Shown one piece after another: positions 7,573-13,489 of a stretch of 13,489 bases of DNA. The stretch is from Pseudomonadota bacterium. GTDB lineage: Bacteria; Pseudomonadota; Gammaproteobacteria; Xanthomonadales; Xanthomonadaceae. The stretch spans positions 1 through 13,489 of the forward strand of contig JAEWZE010000073.1 in NCBI GenBank assembly GCA_023395465.1. The letters run 5' to 3'. Each line of letters begins with the position of its first letter. Position 1 is the stretch's first letter. Both the position numbers and the translations under genes were made by a program. Under the pieces are notes generated by a model. The model saw only the letters and a list, made by a program, of their open reading frames with translations. It had not been told where the DNA came from and searched no databases.

Positions 7573-8346
7573 ATGCAGGTCTGGGCCATCGCCAACCAGA
7601 AAGGTGGAGTCGGCAAGACCACCACCAGCCTGTGCCTGGCGCGCGGACTGGCGCAGGACGGCGGCCGCGTGCTGCTGGTCGACCTGGATCCGCATGCCTC
7701 GCTGACGCGTGCGTTCTCGGTGCCGACCGATCCGCCGCCGGCGGGCACCCACGACCTGTTCGTCGGCAGCGGTGCCTCGCTGGCGTCGCTGGCGCGCGCG
7801 ACCGACGTGCCCGGCCTGCAGCTGGTCGCCGCGCAGCCGGCCCTGGCCACGCTGGAGCGGCGCAGCGCAGGCGCGCCGGGCCTGGGCCTGGCGCTGGGCC
7901 GCGCCCTGCACGCGGTCCACGCCAGCTACGACCACGTCCTGCTCGACTGCCCGCCGACGCTGGGCCTGCTGATGGTCAACGCGCTCGCCGCCGCCGACCG
8001 CCTGGTGGTGCCGACCCAGACCGATCCGCTGGCGCTGCACGGCCTGGCCGACATGCTGCGCACCGCCAGCATGGTGGAGCGTTCGCGGCGGCGCCCGTTG
8101 CCGCAGCACGTGTTGCCGACCCTGTACGACAAGCGCACCCGCTCGGGCGTGCAGAGCCTCGAACAGCTGCACGCGCAGTACGAGGGCCGGGTCTGGCCGG
8201 ACGCCGTGCCAATGGATACGCGCCTGCGCGATGCCCAGGGCCTGACCAGCGAAGCCGGCAGCAGTGGCCGCGGGGCCGAAGCCTATGCGCGCGCCCTGTC
8301 CTGGCTGCTGGAGCAGGGGCAGCCGGCGCAGAGGCGCGCGGCATGA
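7573..8346 (+). CDS. parC: ParA-like ATPase, ParC type (polar chemotaxis array positioning)
   Basis: ParA/Soj-family ATPase of 257 residues. It shows deviant Walker A NQKGGVGKTTT (8-18) with signature Lys10 and Lys15, VDLDPHASLT (37-45) and Walker B LLDCPPTLGLLMVNAL (123-138) with Asp125. Genome-partition ParA proteins share these motifs, so the role comes from context. Between motCD and a CheW-like gene this is the ParC of Vibrio and PA1462 of Pseudomonas, which recruits chemoreceptor arrays to the old pole. GGGAG at 7559-7563 is a good ribosome site 9 bases before the ATG, and the gene follows motD by 1 base. The stop overlaps the next start as ATGA. No parS-like site or parB is visible, which argues against DNA partition. 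It is the second MinD/ParA ATPase in this locus after FlhG. Confidence 0.85.
   Translation: MQVWAIANQKGGVGKTTTSLCLARGLAQDGGRVLLVDLDPHASLTRAFSVPTDPPPAGTHDLFVGSGASLASLARATDVPGLQLVAAQPALATLERRSAGAPGLGLALGRALHAVHASYDHVLLDCPPTLGLLMVNALAAADRLVVPTQTDPLALHGLADMLRTASMVERSRRRPLPQHVLPTLYDKRTRSGVQSLEQLHAQYEGRVWPDAVPMDTRLRDAQGLTSEAGSSGRGAEAYARALSWLLEQGQPAQRRAA
8330..8334 (+). promoter_or_regulatory. Ribosome binding site of parP
   Basis: AGAGG lies eight bases before ATG 8343. The frame is open far upstream (to 7632) inside parC, so this site and the ATGA overlap decide the start. Confidence 0.5.
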
Positions 8347-9074
8347 ACCCGGTTGGCGCCAGCGACGTGATCGACTACGTCGATGCCCTGCTCGACGATT
8401 CCCAGCCGGTGGCGATGATCGCCGCCGACGATTCCGGCGCGCCCGTACGGGCAGTGCCCATGGCCACGCCCGATCCCATGCATCCCCCCGGATTCGACTC
8501 CGCACCGGAACCGGAGCCTGCTCCCGCACCGGAACCCCTGCCTGCTCCCTTGCCGCCACCCGAGGCCGTACCGGCCGCCAGGCCGGCTCCCGCACCCGCG
8601 ACTTTCCTGGCGCCGGCGCCCGCCCAGGCGCTGGCCGCGACGCCGCCGCCGGCCAGCGCGATCGCGCAGACCTCGCGCTGGCTGCGGGTCGTGGTCGGCC
8701 GCGACAGCTACGCGCTGGAGCTGCTGCGCGTGCAGGAAGTGGTGCGCGTGGTCCCGATCGTGCCGATGCGCGGCGCGCGGGCCGCGGTGCTCGGGGTGAT
8801 GAACCTGCGCGGCCGCATCGTGCCGGTGTTCGACCTGGGCCTGTGGCTGGACGCCGGGCACGTCGACGCCGACGAACACAGCCGGATCGTGGTGGTCGAG
8901 CGCGACGACGAGCTGATCGGGGTACTGGTCAGCGCGGTCGAGGACGTGGTGACCCTGGGCCGCGACCGCATCGAGCCGCCGCTGCACGGCAGCGCGCCGG
9001 GCGTGATCCTTGGCGTCGCCCGCGTCGGCGCCGCGCCGACGGTGCTGTTCGACGCCTACGCGCTGTACGGCTGA
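8343..9074 (+). CDS. parP: CheW-like array protein, ParP type
   Basis: This 243-residue protein has three parts. A short acidic N-terminal motif, SDVIDYVDALLDDSQP (7-22), is followed by a Pro/Glu/Ala linker (about 51-108, PEPEPAPAPEPLPAPLPPPE) and a CheW-like domain (about 112-241) with GVMNLRGRIVPVFDL (151-165). In Vibrio, ParP carries a CheW-like AIF domain that binds receptors and CheA and links arrays to ParC. Position right after parC (4-base overlap) and the long N-terminal extension favour ParP over plain CheW. A plain CheW would be about 150-170 residues without the linker. The frame runs upstream through parC, but that is shadow. No separate cheW follows, unlike Pseudomonas PA1464. 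ParP is the likely role; an adaptor role as CheW cannot be ruled out. Confidence 0.8.
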   Translation: MNPVGASDVIDYVDALLDDSQPVAMIAADDSGAPVRAVPMATPDPMHPPGFDSAPEPEPAPAPEPLPAPLPPPEAVPAARPAPAPATFLAPAPAQALAATPPPASAIAQTSRWLRVVVGRDSYALELLRVQEVVRVVPIVPMRGARAAVLGVMNLRGRIVPVFDLGLWLDAGHVDADEHSRIVVVERDDELIGVLVSAVEDVVTLGRDRIEPPLHGSAPGVILGVARVGAAPTVLFDAYALYG

Positions 9075-9081
9075 CGCGCGC

Positions 9082-9108
9082 TCAAGTCGCGGTTGCGGAC
9101 GCCGTTAA
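9082..9108 (+). promoter_or_regulatory. Putative sigma-28 (FliA) promoter of the STAS-cheY-cheA2 module
   Basis: TCAAGTCG (9082-9089), 11 bases, then GCCGTTAA (9101-9108). Against TAAAGTTT-N11-GCCGATAA this is 5/8 and 7/8 matches with exact spacing. It lies in the only sizeable gap of this stretch (65 bases after the parP stop) and points at the STAS gene. Transcription would start around 9114-9116, leaving a leader of about 25 bases to ATG 9140. Confidence 0.6.
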
Positions 9109-9139
9109 TCCTCAGGACTGCATCCACGTGGCCACGCCC

Positions 9140-9451
9140 ATGACCCATCTGACGCTCCAAACCGATCTCGGGATCGAGCGCGTCGCCGAACTGCAGGCGG
9201 CGCTGCAGCCCCACCTCGACGCCGACGCTCCGCTCGAACTCGCCGGCGACCGCGTCGAGCGCGTGCACGCCGCCGGGCTGCAGCTGCTGCACGCCTTCGT
9301 CCGCGACCGCGCCGCGCGCGGCCAGCGCACCACCATCACCCAGGCCTCGCCCACCCTGGCCGCGGCCGCGCGCCAGCTCGCGCTCGCCGTCAGCCTCGGC
9401 GTCGACGATGCGCCGACCGACCCCATTCCTTCCAACGGAGCAACTGCATGA
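9140..9451 (+). CDS. STAS-domain protein of the second chemotaxis module
   Basis: Small protein of 103 residues fitting one STAS fold, as in anti-sigma antagonists and MlaB: LTLQTDLGIERVAELQAAL, then PLELAGDRVERVHAAGLQLL, a helix, and a C-terminal SLGV. At the site where regulated STAS proteins have Asp-Ser/Thr before Ala/Ser-Gly, it reads His-Ala-Ala-Gly (43-46), so it lacks the usual phospho-acceptor. STAS genes commonly precede cheY-cheA in non-enteric chemotaxis operons, but their role there is not settled. ATG 9140 has no clear ribosome site. GTG 9128 would add four residues and has AGGA ten bases upstream, but would leave a very short leader from the promoter at 9082. It overlaps the next gene as ATGA. 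Confidence 0.75.
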   Translation: MTHLTLQTDLGIERVAELQAALQPHLDADAPLELAGDRVERVHAAGLQLLHAFVRDRAARGQRTTITQASPTLAAAARQLALAVSLGVDDAPTDPIPSNGATA

Positions 9452-9816
9452 GCGCCAAGCAACTGCTCGTCGTCGACGACTCGACCTCGATGCGCCAGAT
9501 GGTCGCCTTCGCCCTGACCTCGGGCGGTTTCGAGGTCAGCGAAGCCGAGGACGGCCAGGCCGCACTGGAGATCGCGCGCACGCGCTCGTTCCACGCCGTG
9601 GTCACCGACGTCAACATGCCGCGCATGGACGGCATCTCGCTGATCCGCGAGCTGCGCCAGCTGCCCGACTACCGCTTCACCCCGCTGCTGATGCTGACCA
9701 CCGAGTCCGGCGGCGACAAGAAGATGGAAGGCAAGGCCGCCGGCGCCACCGGCTGGCTGGTCAAGCCCTTCGATCCCGAGCAGCTGCTCGCCACCGTGCG
9801 CAAGGTCCTGAGCTGA
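9448..9816 (+). CDS. Second CheY-like response regulator (CheY2)
   Basis: Single-domain receiver of 122 residues. It has Asp10, Asp11, phospho-acceptor Asp54 (VVTDVNMPRMDG), Thr84 and Lys106, so it should be phosphorylatable. The switch position is Trp103 (GATGWLVKPF), where the FliM-binding CheY at 2938 has Tyr105. The stretch LMLTTESGGDKKMEGKAAGA is of the type seen in CheY proteins of non-enteric CheA2-like systems. GGAG at 9437-9440 is a good ribosome site seven bases before ATG. It overlaps the STAS gene by 4 bases and is followed by cheA2 after 3 bases, its likely phosphodonor. Whether it reaches the flagellar switch, acts as a phosphate sink or controls something else is unknown. No dedicated phosphatase is adjacent. 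Confidence 0.92.
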   Translation: MSAKQLLVVDDSTSMRQMVAFALTSGGFEVSEAEDGQAALEIARTRSFHAVVTDVNMPRMDGISLIRELRQLPDYRFTPLLMLTTESGGDKKMEGKAAGATGWLVKPFDPEQLLATVRKVLS

Positions 9817-9819
9817 GCC

Positions 9820-11829
9820 ATGGACATCACCCGCTTCCATGCCGCGTTCTTCGAAGAAAGCCGGGAAGGCCTCGACGCCATGGAGCGCGGGCTGCTGTCG
9901 CTCGAATCCGGCGCCGGCACGGCGGATGCCGAGACGATCAACGTCATCTTCCGCGCCGCGCACTCGATCAAGGGCGGTGCGGCGACGTTCGGGTTCTCCA
10001 GCGTCACCGACCTGACCCACCTGCTCGAAACCCTGCTCGACGAAGCCCGCGCCGGGCGCCGCGTCCTCGACCAGGCCGCCATCGGCGCGCTGCTGGTCTC
10101 GGTGGACGTGCTGCGCAGCCTGCTGGCCGCATGCGAGCACGGCAGCCCGATCGACACTCAGGCGCTGGCCGCCGCGCGCGCCGCGCTGGACGCCCTGCTC
10201 GCCGGCGAGGCCCCGGTCGCGGCGGCCGCCGCCGAGGCAGCACCCGCGGTCGCCGGCGACTGGCGCATCGCCTTCGCCCCGGCGCCGTCGATGTTCCTCA
10301 GCGGCAACGATCCGCTGCGGATCCTGCGCGAGCTCGCCAGCCACGGCGAACTGGGCGTGGAATGCATCGACGCCCGCCTGCCGCCGTTCACCGACATGGA
10401 TCCGTTCGAGGCCTACCTGGCCTGGAACCTGACCCTGCCAGGCAGCGTGCCGCGCGCGGCGATCGACGAAGCCTTCGCCTGGGTCTCGGACGAATGCGAC
10501 CTGGGCATCGAGGCCAGCGCACTCGCGCCGGCCACCGAACCCGCGCCGCTGTCGCTGGGCAACGCGCCCGCGCCCGTCTCCGCGCCCGCGTCCACGGCCG
10601 CGCCCGAGGCGGTCGCGGCCACCGCACGCCGCGGCGGCGACGCCGACAACTCGATCCGCGTCGCGGTCGCCAAGGTCGACGCGCTGATCAACCTGGTCGG
10701 CGAACTGGTGATCACCCAGGCGATGCTGCGCCAGCGCTCCGAGCACCTGGATCCGGTCGCCAACGAGGCGCTGATGTCGGGCCTGGTGCAGCTCGAGCGC
10801 AATACCCGCGACCTGCAGGAGTCGGTGATGGGCGTGCGCATGCTGCCCGTCGACTTCGCCTTCAGCCGCTTCCCGCGCATGGTCCGCGACATCGCCACGC
10901 GCCTGGGCAAGAAGGTGCAGCTGCGCACCCACGGCGAGGCCACCGAACTGGACAAGGGCGTGATCGAGAAGATCGTCGATCCGCTGGTGCACCTGGTGCG
11001 CAACGCCATCGACCACGGCCTGGAACTGCCCGACGAGCGTCGCGCCGCGGGCAAGGACGAAACCGGCACGCTGAGCCTGAGCGCCGCCCACCAGGGCGCG
11101 AACATCGTCATCGAGATCGGCGACGACGGCCGCGGCCTCGACCGCGAGCGCATCCTGCGCAAGGCCGCCGAACGCGGCATCGCCATGCCCGACAACCCGA
11201 CCGACGCCCAGGTCTGGGACCTCGTGTTCGCGCCAGGCTTCTCCACCGCCGACACGCTCACCGACCTGTCCGGCCGCGGCGTGGGCATGGACGTGGTGCG
11301 CAAGAACATCACCGCGCTCGGCGGCCAGGTCGAAATCCGCAGCCGCGCCGGCCACGGCACCACGGTGGTCATCCGGCTGCCGCTGACCATGGCCATCGTC
11401 GACGGCATGTCGGTGGCGGTGGGCGAGGAAGTGTTCATCGTGCCGCTGAGCATGGTGGTCGAATCGCTGCTGCCCACGCCCGCCGACGTGCGCACCATCG
11501 CCGGCGAGGCGCGGGTGCTGCGCGTGCGCGAGGACTACCTGCCGCTGGTCGACCTGGCCGCCCAGTACGGCCTGCCCGCCGCCACGCGCGGCCAGGACGA
11601 GGACGCGCCGCCGCGCATCGCGGTGGTGGTCGAGGCCGACGGCCGCCGGCTGGCGCTTGAGGTCGACGAACTGCTCGGCCAACAGCAGGTCGTGGTCAAG
11701 AACCTCGAAAGCAACTACAAGCGCGTCGCCGGCGTGTCCGGGGCCACCATCCTCGGCGACGGCCGCGTCGCGCTGATCGTCGACGCCGGCGGCCTGGCCC
11801 AGGCCACGCCGCTGCCGGTCGCCGCCTGA
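9820..11829 (+). CDS. Second CheA-type histidine kinase (CheA2)
   Basis: CheA homologue of 669 residues with a different plan from CheA1. P1 (about 1-105) carries His48 in FRAAHSIKGGAATFGF. An extra folded-looking segment spans about 147-232, beginning GDWRIAFAPAPSMFLSGNDP and continuing with LRILREL. Its position is where P2 sits in enteric CheA; similar segments occur in other non-enteric CheA proteins, from memory of the family. An Ala/Pro linker (233-268) precedes P3 (about 278-340) and the P4 ATPase with HLVRNAIDHG (391-400), GDDGRG (434-439) and GRGVGMDVV (485-493). P5, CheW-like, spans about 527-662. All phosphotransfer and ATP-binding motifs are intact. It follows cheY2 by 3 bases and ends the + strand transcription unit. 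It lacks the DFEALLDSLHG motif of CheA1. Confidence 0.95.
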   Translation: MDITRFHAAFFEESREGLDAMERGLLSLESGAGTADAETINVIFRAAHSIKGGAATFGFSSVTDLTHLLETLLDEARAGRRVLDQAAIGALLVSVDVLRSLLAACEHGSPIDTQALAAARAALDALLAGEAPVAAAAAEAAPAVAGDWRIAFAPAPSMFLSGNDPLRILRELASHGELGVECIDARLPPFTDMDPFEAYLAWNLTLPGSVPRAAIDEAFAWVSDECDLGIEASALAPATEPAPLSLGNAPAPVSAPASTAAPEAVAATARRGGDADNSIRVAVAKVDALINLVGELVITQAMLRQRSEHLDPVANEALMSGLVQLERNTRDLQESVMGVRMLPVDFAFSRFPRMVRDIATRLGKKVQLRTHGEATELDKGVIEKIVDPLVHLVRNAIDHGLELPDERRAAGKDETGTLSLSAAHQGANIVIEIGDDGRGLDRERILRKAAERGIAMPDNPTDAQVWDLVFAPGFSTADTLTDLSGRGVGMDVVRKNITALGGQVEIRSRAGHGTTVVIRLPLTMAIVDGMSVAVGEEVFIVPLSMVVESLLPTPADVRTIAGEARVLRVREDYLPLVDLAAQYGLPAATRGQDEDAPPRIAVVVEADGRRLALEVDELLGQQQVVVKNLESNYKRVAGVSGATILGDGRVALIVDAGGLAQATPLPVAA

Positions 11830-12000
11830 CCGCGGCCGCCGCCCGCCGGGACCGACAGGGATATTCCACCCGTTGCGGGCATCCGCCCGCGACGGCCCCC
11901 GGATCCCACCCCAGCGCGTTGACTGGCTGACCCGTCGGGACGCACCCGCACGCAAAGGCGGTCTCGCCCGGGCCGCGCCCACCGCGTGGATCCACCGCTG
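11830..12000. other. Gene-free spacer after cheA2
   Basis: The 454 bases between the convergent cheA2 and motB ends (11830-12283) contain no frame with a recognisable product or start signal. This first part is GC-rich, with one strong hairpin (11872-11893) and several short self-complementary GC stretches. The rest is covered by the palindromic repeats and the motB-side hairpin. No tRNA, promoter or mobile-element end was recognised. Confidence 0.6.
11872..11893 (+). terminator. Hairpin downstream of cheA2, possible terminator
   Basis: GTTGCGGGC and GCCCGCGAC pair over nine positions (eight Watson-Crick, one G-T) around an ATCC loop, 42 bases after the cheA2 stop. No T-run follows on either strand, so intrinsic termination is doubtful. 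It may instead stabilise the mRNA 3' end. Confidence 0.35.
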
Positions 12001-12230
12001 CCTGTAGGAGCGCGCGCTCGCGCGAAAGGGGTCCGACCCAGGGTCGCCACCCGCTACTGCCTATGGGAGCGCGCTCGCGCGCGAAGAGCGTCCGGACCCG
12101 GCTCACTCCTCAAGCATGACCGCTGCCATCTGTGGGAGTGCGCTCGCGCGCGAAGAGCTTTCGATCCCGGGTCGCTCCAGCGGCATGGACCGCCTTCCCC
12201 CTGCAGGAGCGTGCCTGCATGCGCCCAAGG
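12001..12230. repeat. Cluster of four REP-like palindromic repeats
   Basis: Four related units begin TGTAGGAG (12003), TATGGGAG (12062), TGTGGGAG (12131) and TGCAGGAG (12202), spaced 59, 69 and 71 bases. Units 2 and 3 share 25 bases with one mismatch (12065-12089 and 12134-12158), including GCGCTCGCGCGCGAAGAGC. Each has a GGAG head followed by a GC palindrome. Unit 4 has a different stem sequence (GCGTGC/GCATGC) that still pairs. Units 1-3 carry a second palindrome of the form GACCC/GGGTC downstream (for example 12034-12046). Size, GGAG head and convergent intergenic location fit REP elements, which are spread by RAYT transposases. No transposase is in the window. Confidence 0.75.
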
Positions 12231-12241
12231 CTGGGACAAAC

Positions 12242-12265
12242 GCGGCGCATGGAGGCATGCGCCGC
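12242..12265 (-). terminator. Hairpin downstream of motB, likely terminator
   Basis: A perfect 10-bp stem, GCGGCGCATG with CATGCGCCGC around a GAGG loop, lies 18 bases past the motB stop. On the - strand it is followed by GTTTG, a weak U-stretch. It is the best terminator candidate for motAB. It could also act as a final, sequence-diverged member of the palindrome cluster. Confidence 0.5.
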
Positions 12266-12283
12266 ACGGCCCGCCCGCTCGAT

Positions 12284-13168
12284 CTAGGCCCCGGCGTCGA
12301 CGCTGGCCGCGATGCGTTCTGCGGCATCGCTCAGGACCACGATGCTGATCCGGCGGTTGACCGGGTTGTCCGGGTCGGTGCGGTCGAACGGCACCGAGGA
12401 CGACAGGCCGACGACGCGCGAAAGCTTGTCTTCCGACAGACCGCCGGCCACCAGGGCGCGCCGCGCCGCGTTGGCGCGCTCGGCCGACAGTTCCCAGTTG
12501 CTGTAGCCGGTGCGCCGGGTGTACGGCGTGGTGTCGGTATGGCCGGAAATCGCGATCCGGTTGTCGACCTGCTCGAAATACCCTGCCAGTTCGAACAGGA
12601 TATCGCGCGTGTAGTCCCTGAGCGTGGGCGAGCCGAGATCGAACATCGGGCGGTTGTGGGCATCGACGATCTGGATGCGCAGGCCCTCGGGCGTGATGTC
12701 GATCAGCAGCTGGTCCTTGAACGGGGCCAGCGCCTGGCTGCTGGCGACGGCTTTCTCGAGCGCCCGCTTGAGCGCCTCCAGCTCGCGCCGGTCGGCCGCG
12801 TCCCCGGCCTTCTGCGCCCCGCCCGACGACTGCGGCGTGGCGCCCGGGGTGCGGATCGGGCTCGCGTCCGGCGACTTGCGGGCATGGTCGAACATCCGGA
12901 TCGGGGCTTCACCCGCGCCGCCCGGCCCGGCGCGGCCCGGCGCCATGGTCGCCGCCTTGCCCGCCACCGCGCTCGGGTTCTTGAAGTAGTCGGCGATGCC
13001 GCCGAGCTGCTCCTGGGGCATGGTGGCCACCAGCCACATCACCAGGAAGAAGGCCATCATCGCGGTGACGAAATCGGCGTACGCGACCTTCCATGCGCCA
13101 CCGTGGTGGGGATGCGCGCCGCGCTTCCTCTTGCGGACGACGATGATCGGCTGCAGTGGCGTGGCCAT
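12284..13168 (-). CDS. motB: Flagellar stator protein MotB
   Basis: Peptidoglycan-anchoring stator subunit of 294 residues, partner of MotA. A basic head (VRKRKRGAHPHHGGAWK) precedes one membrane helix (about 29-49, AYADFVTAMMAFFLVMWLVA) with the proton-binding Asp32, the same number as in E. coli. Next come a plug/linker region (about 52-150) and an OmpA-like domain (about 152-280) with ISGHTDTTPY, NWELSAERANAARR and NPVNRRI. The GGAWKVAYADFVTAMMAFF pattern is that of the classical MotAB branch, unlike MotD at 6537. The start lies 9 bases after the motA stop, so the two are co-transcribed. The ribosome site is weak (GGGCCGCC). Transcription converges on the cheA2 unit. Confidence 0.95.
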   Translation of the reverse strand: MATPLQPIIVVRKRKRGAHPHHGGAWKVAYADFVTAMMAFFLVMWLVATMPQEQLGGIADYFKNPSAVAGKAATMAPGRAGPGGAGEAPIRMFDHARKSPDASPIRTPGATPQSSGGAQKAGDAADRRELEALKRALEKAVASSQALAPFKDQLLIDITPEGLRIQIVDAHNRPMFDLGSPTLRDYTRDILFELAGYFEQVDNRIAISGHTDTTPYTRRTGYSNWELSAERANAARRALVAGGLSEDKLSRVVGLSSSVPFDRTDPDNPVNRRISIVVLSDAAERIAASVDAGA

Positions 13169-13177
13169 GGCGGCCCG

Positions 13178-13489
13178 TCAACCCTTCGCGGCCTTGAGGT
13201 CGGCTTCCAGGTCCTGGAAACTCGGACGCACGTCGGAGAACAGCAGCTTGCGCGCGAACTCGATCGCCACCGCCGGCGCGTATCCGCGCAGCGATGCCAC
13301 CAGCGCCATCTTCACCACCTCGAAGGCCTTGCCCTCCTCCTCCGCGCGTTTCTCCATGGCCGAGGCGATCGGCCCCACGTAGCCATAGGCGAGGAAGATG
13401 CCGAGGAAGGTGCCCACCAGCGCGGAGGCGACCTTCTGGCCGATCTCGGCGGGCGCCGCGCTGCCGACGATGGACATCGTGTTGATGAT
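13178..13489 (-). CDS. motA: Flagellar stator protein MotA, C-terminal part (5' end outside window)
   Basis: The frame is open to the window edge; 103 C-terminal residues are visible, and the Met at 13477 is internal, not the start. The visible part holds the end of the third and the fourth membrane segments (INTMSIVGSAAP, then VASALVGTFLGIFLAYGYVG) and the cytoplasmic tail, with AVAIEFARKLLFSDVRPSF closely matching the E. coli MotA tail (IAVEFGRKTLYSSERPSF). It forms the proton channel with MotB. Any promoter lies outside the window. This is the second MotA-family gene here, distinct from MotC at 5792. Confidence 0.93.
   Translation of the reverse strand: MINTMSIVGSAAPAEIGQKVASALVGTFLGIFLAYGYVGPIASAMEKRAEEEGKAFEVVKMALVASLRGYAPAVAIEFARKLLFSDVRPSFQDLEADLKAAKG

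Noticed and set aside
7632..8342. Possible long N-terminal extension of the CheW-like protein through parC
   Set aside because: The extension is an out-of-frame reading of parC with Arg/Ala/Gly bias; an ATGA overlap and ribosome site mark the start at 8343.
7573..8346. Plasmid or chromosome partition ParA with a nearby parS/parB
   Set aside because: No parB partner and no parS-like palindrome in the flanks; chemotaxis context fits ParC.
8264..9139. Upstream extension of the STAS frame through parP
   Set aside because: Arg-rich frame shadow of parP; the STAS fold begins only after 9140.
9112..11982. 956-codon open frame on the - strand opposite STAS-cheY2-cheA2
   Set aside because: The longest open frame in the window, but its translation is biased low-complexity sequence and it covers three genes with intact catalytic motifs.
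12001..12230. CRISPR array
   Set aside because: Spacing is irregular, the repeats are diverged GC palindromes, the intervening sequence is itself partly repeated, and no cas genes are present.
11986..12348. Small + strand gene over the repeat region (120 codons)
   Set aside because: Translation is made of the repeat units and runs into the antisense of motB; no ribosome site or known domain.

Overview
The window is GC-rich (about 70%) and almost fully coding. It is a flagellar motor and chemotaxis locus of a gammaproteobacterium. Gene order (flhF-flhG-fliA-cheY-cheZ-cheA-motC-motD-parC-parP), long Pro/Ala linkers, a second STAS-CheY-CheA unit and short palindromic repeats of the 'TGTGGGAG...GCG-CGC' kind point to Xanthomonadaceae/Lysobacteraceae (Lysobacter or Luteimonas-like). 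That placement is inference; no taxonomic marker gene is present.

Layout, + strand. (1) 2-2896: the 3' part of flhF, then flhG and fliA, joined by overlapping stop/start codons. They set flagellar number and position and supply the late-class flagellar sigma factor. (2) 2938-5784: cheY, cheZ and cheA, the core phospho-relay to the flagellar switch. (3) 5792-9074: the stator pair motC/motD, then parC (ParA-type ATPase) and parP (CheW-like), which in Vibrio and Pseudomonas place chemoreceptor arrays at the pole. (4) 9140-11829: a second compact module of a STAS protein, a second CheY and a second CheA with a different domain plan.

Between the strands, 11830-12283 holds no credible gene. It carries a GC hairpin after cheA2, four degenerate palindromic repeats spaced 59, 69 and 71 bp, and a strong hairpin just past the end of motB. 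On the - strand lie motB (complete) and the 3' part of motA, so the window encodes two stator systems.

The genes form one pathway. FlhF/FlhG place the flagellum, FliA switches on late genes, CheA/CheY/CheZ control rotation, MotAB/MotCD drive it, and ParC/ParP position the arrays. Two close matches to a sigma-28 (FliA) promoter with an identical layout (TCAAGT half, 11-base spacer, CCGTTAA half) lie just before motC and just before the STAS-CheY-CheA module. This suggests that both modules belong to the FliA regulon. cheB, cheR and a dedicated cheW are absent here, as are receptors, so those parts must lie elsewhere.

The points most worth a second look are the paired sigma-28 promoters (one predicting a near-leaderless motC mRNA), the STAS-CheY-CheA2 module with no adaptor or phosphatase, and a short motif in the CheA1 linker that resembles the CheY-binding tail of CheZ and may be the ParC/ParP docking site.
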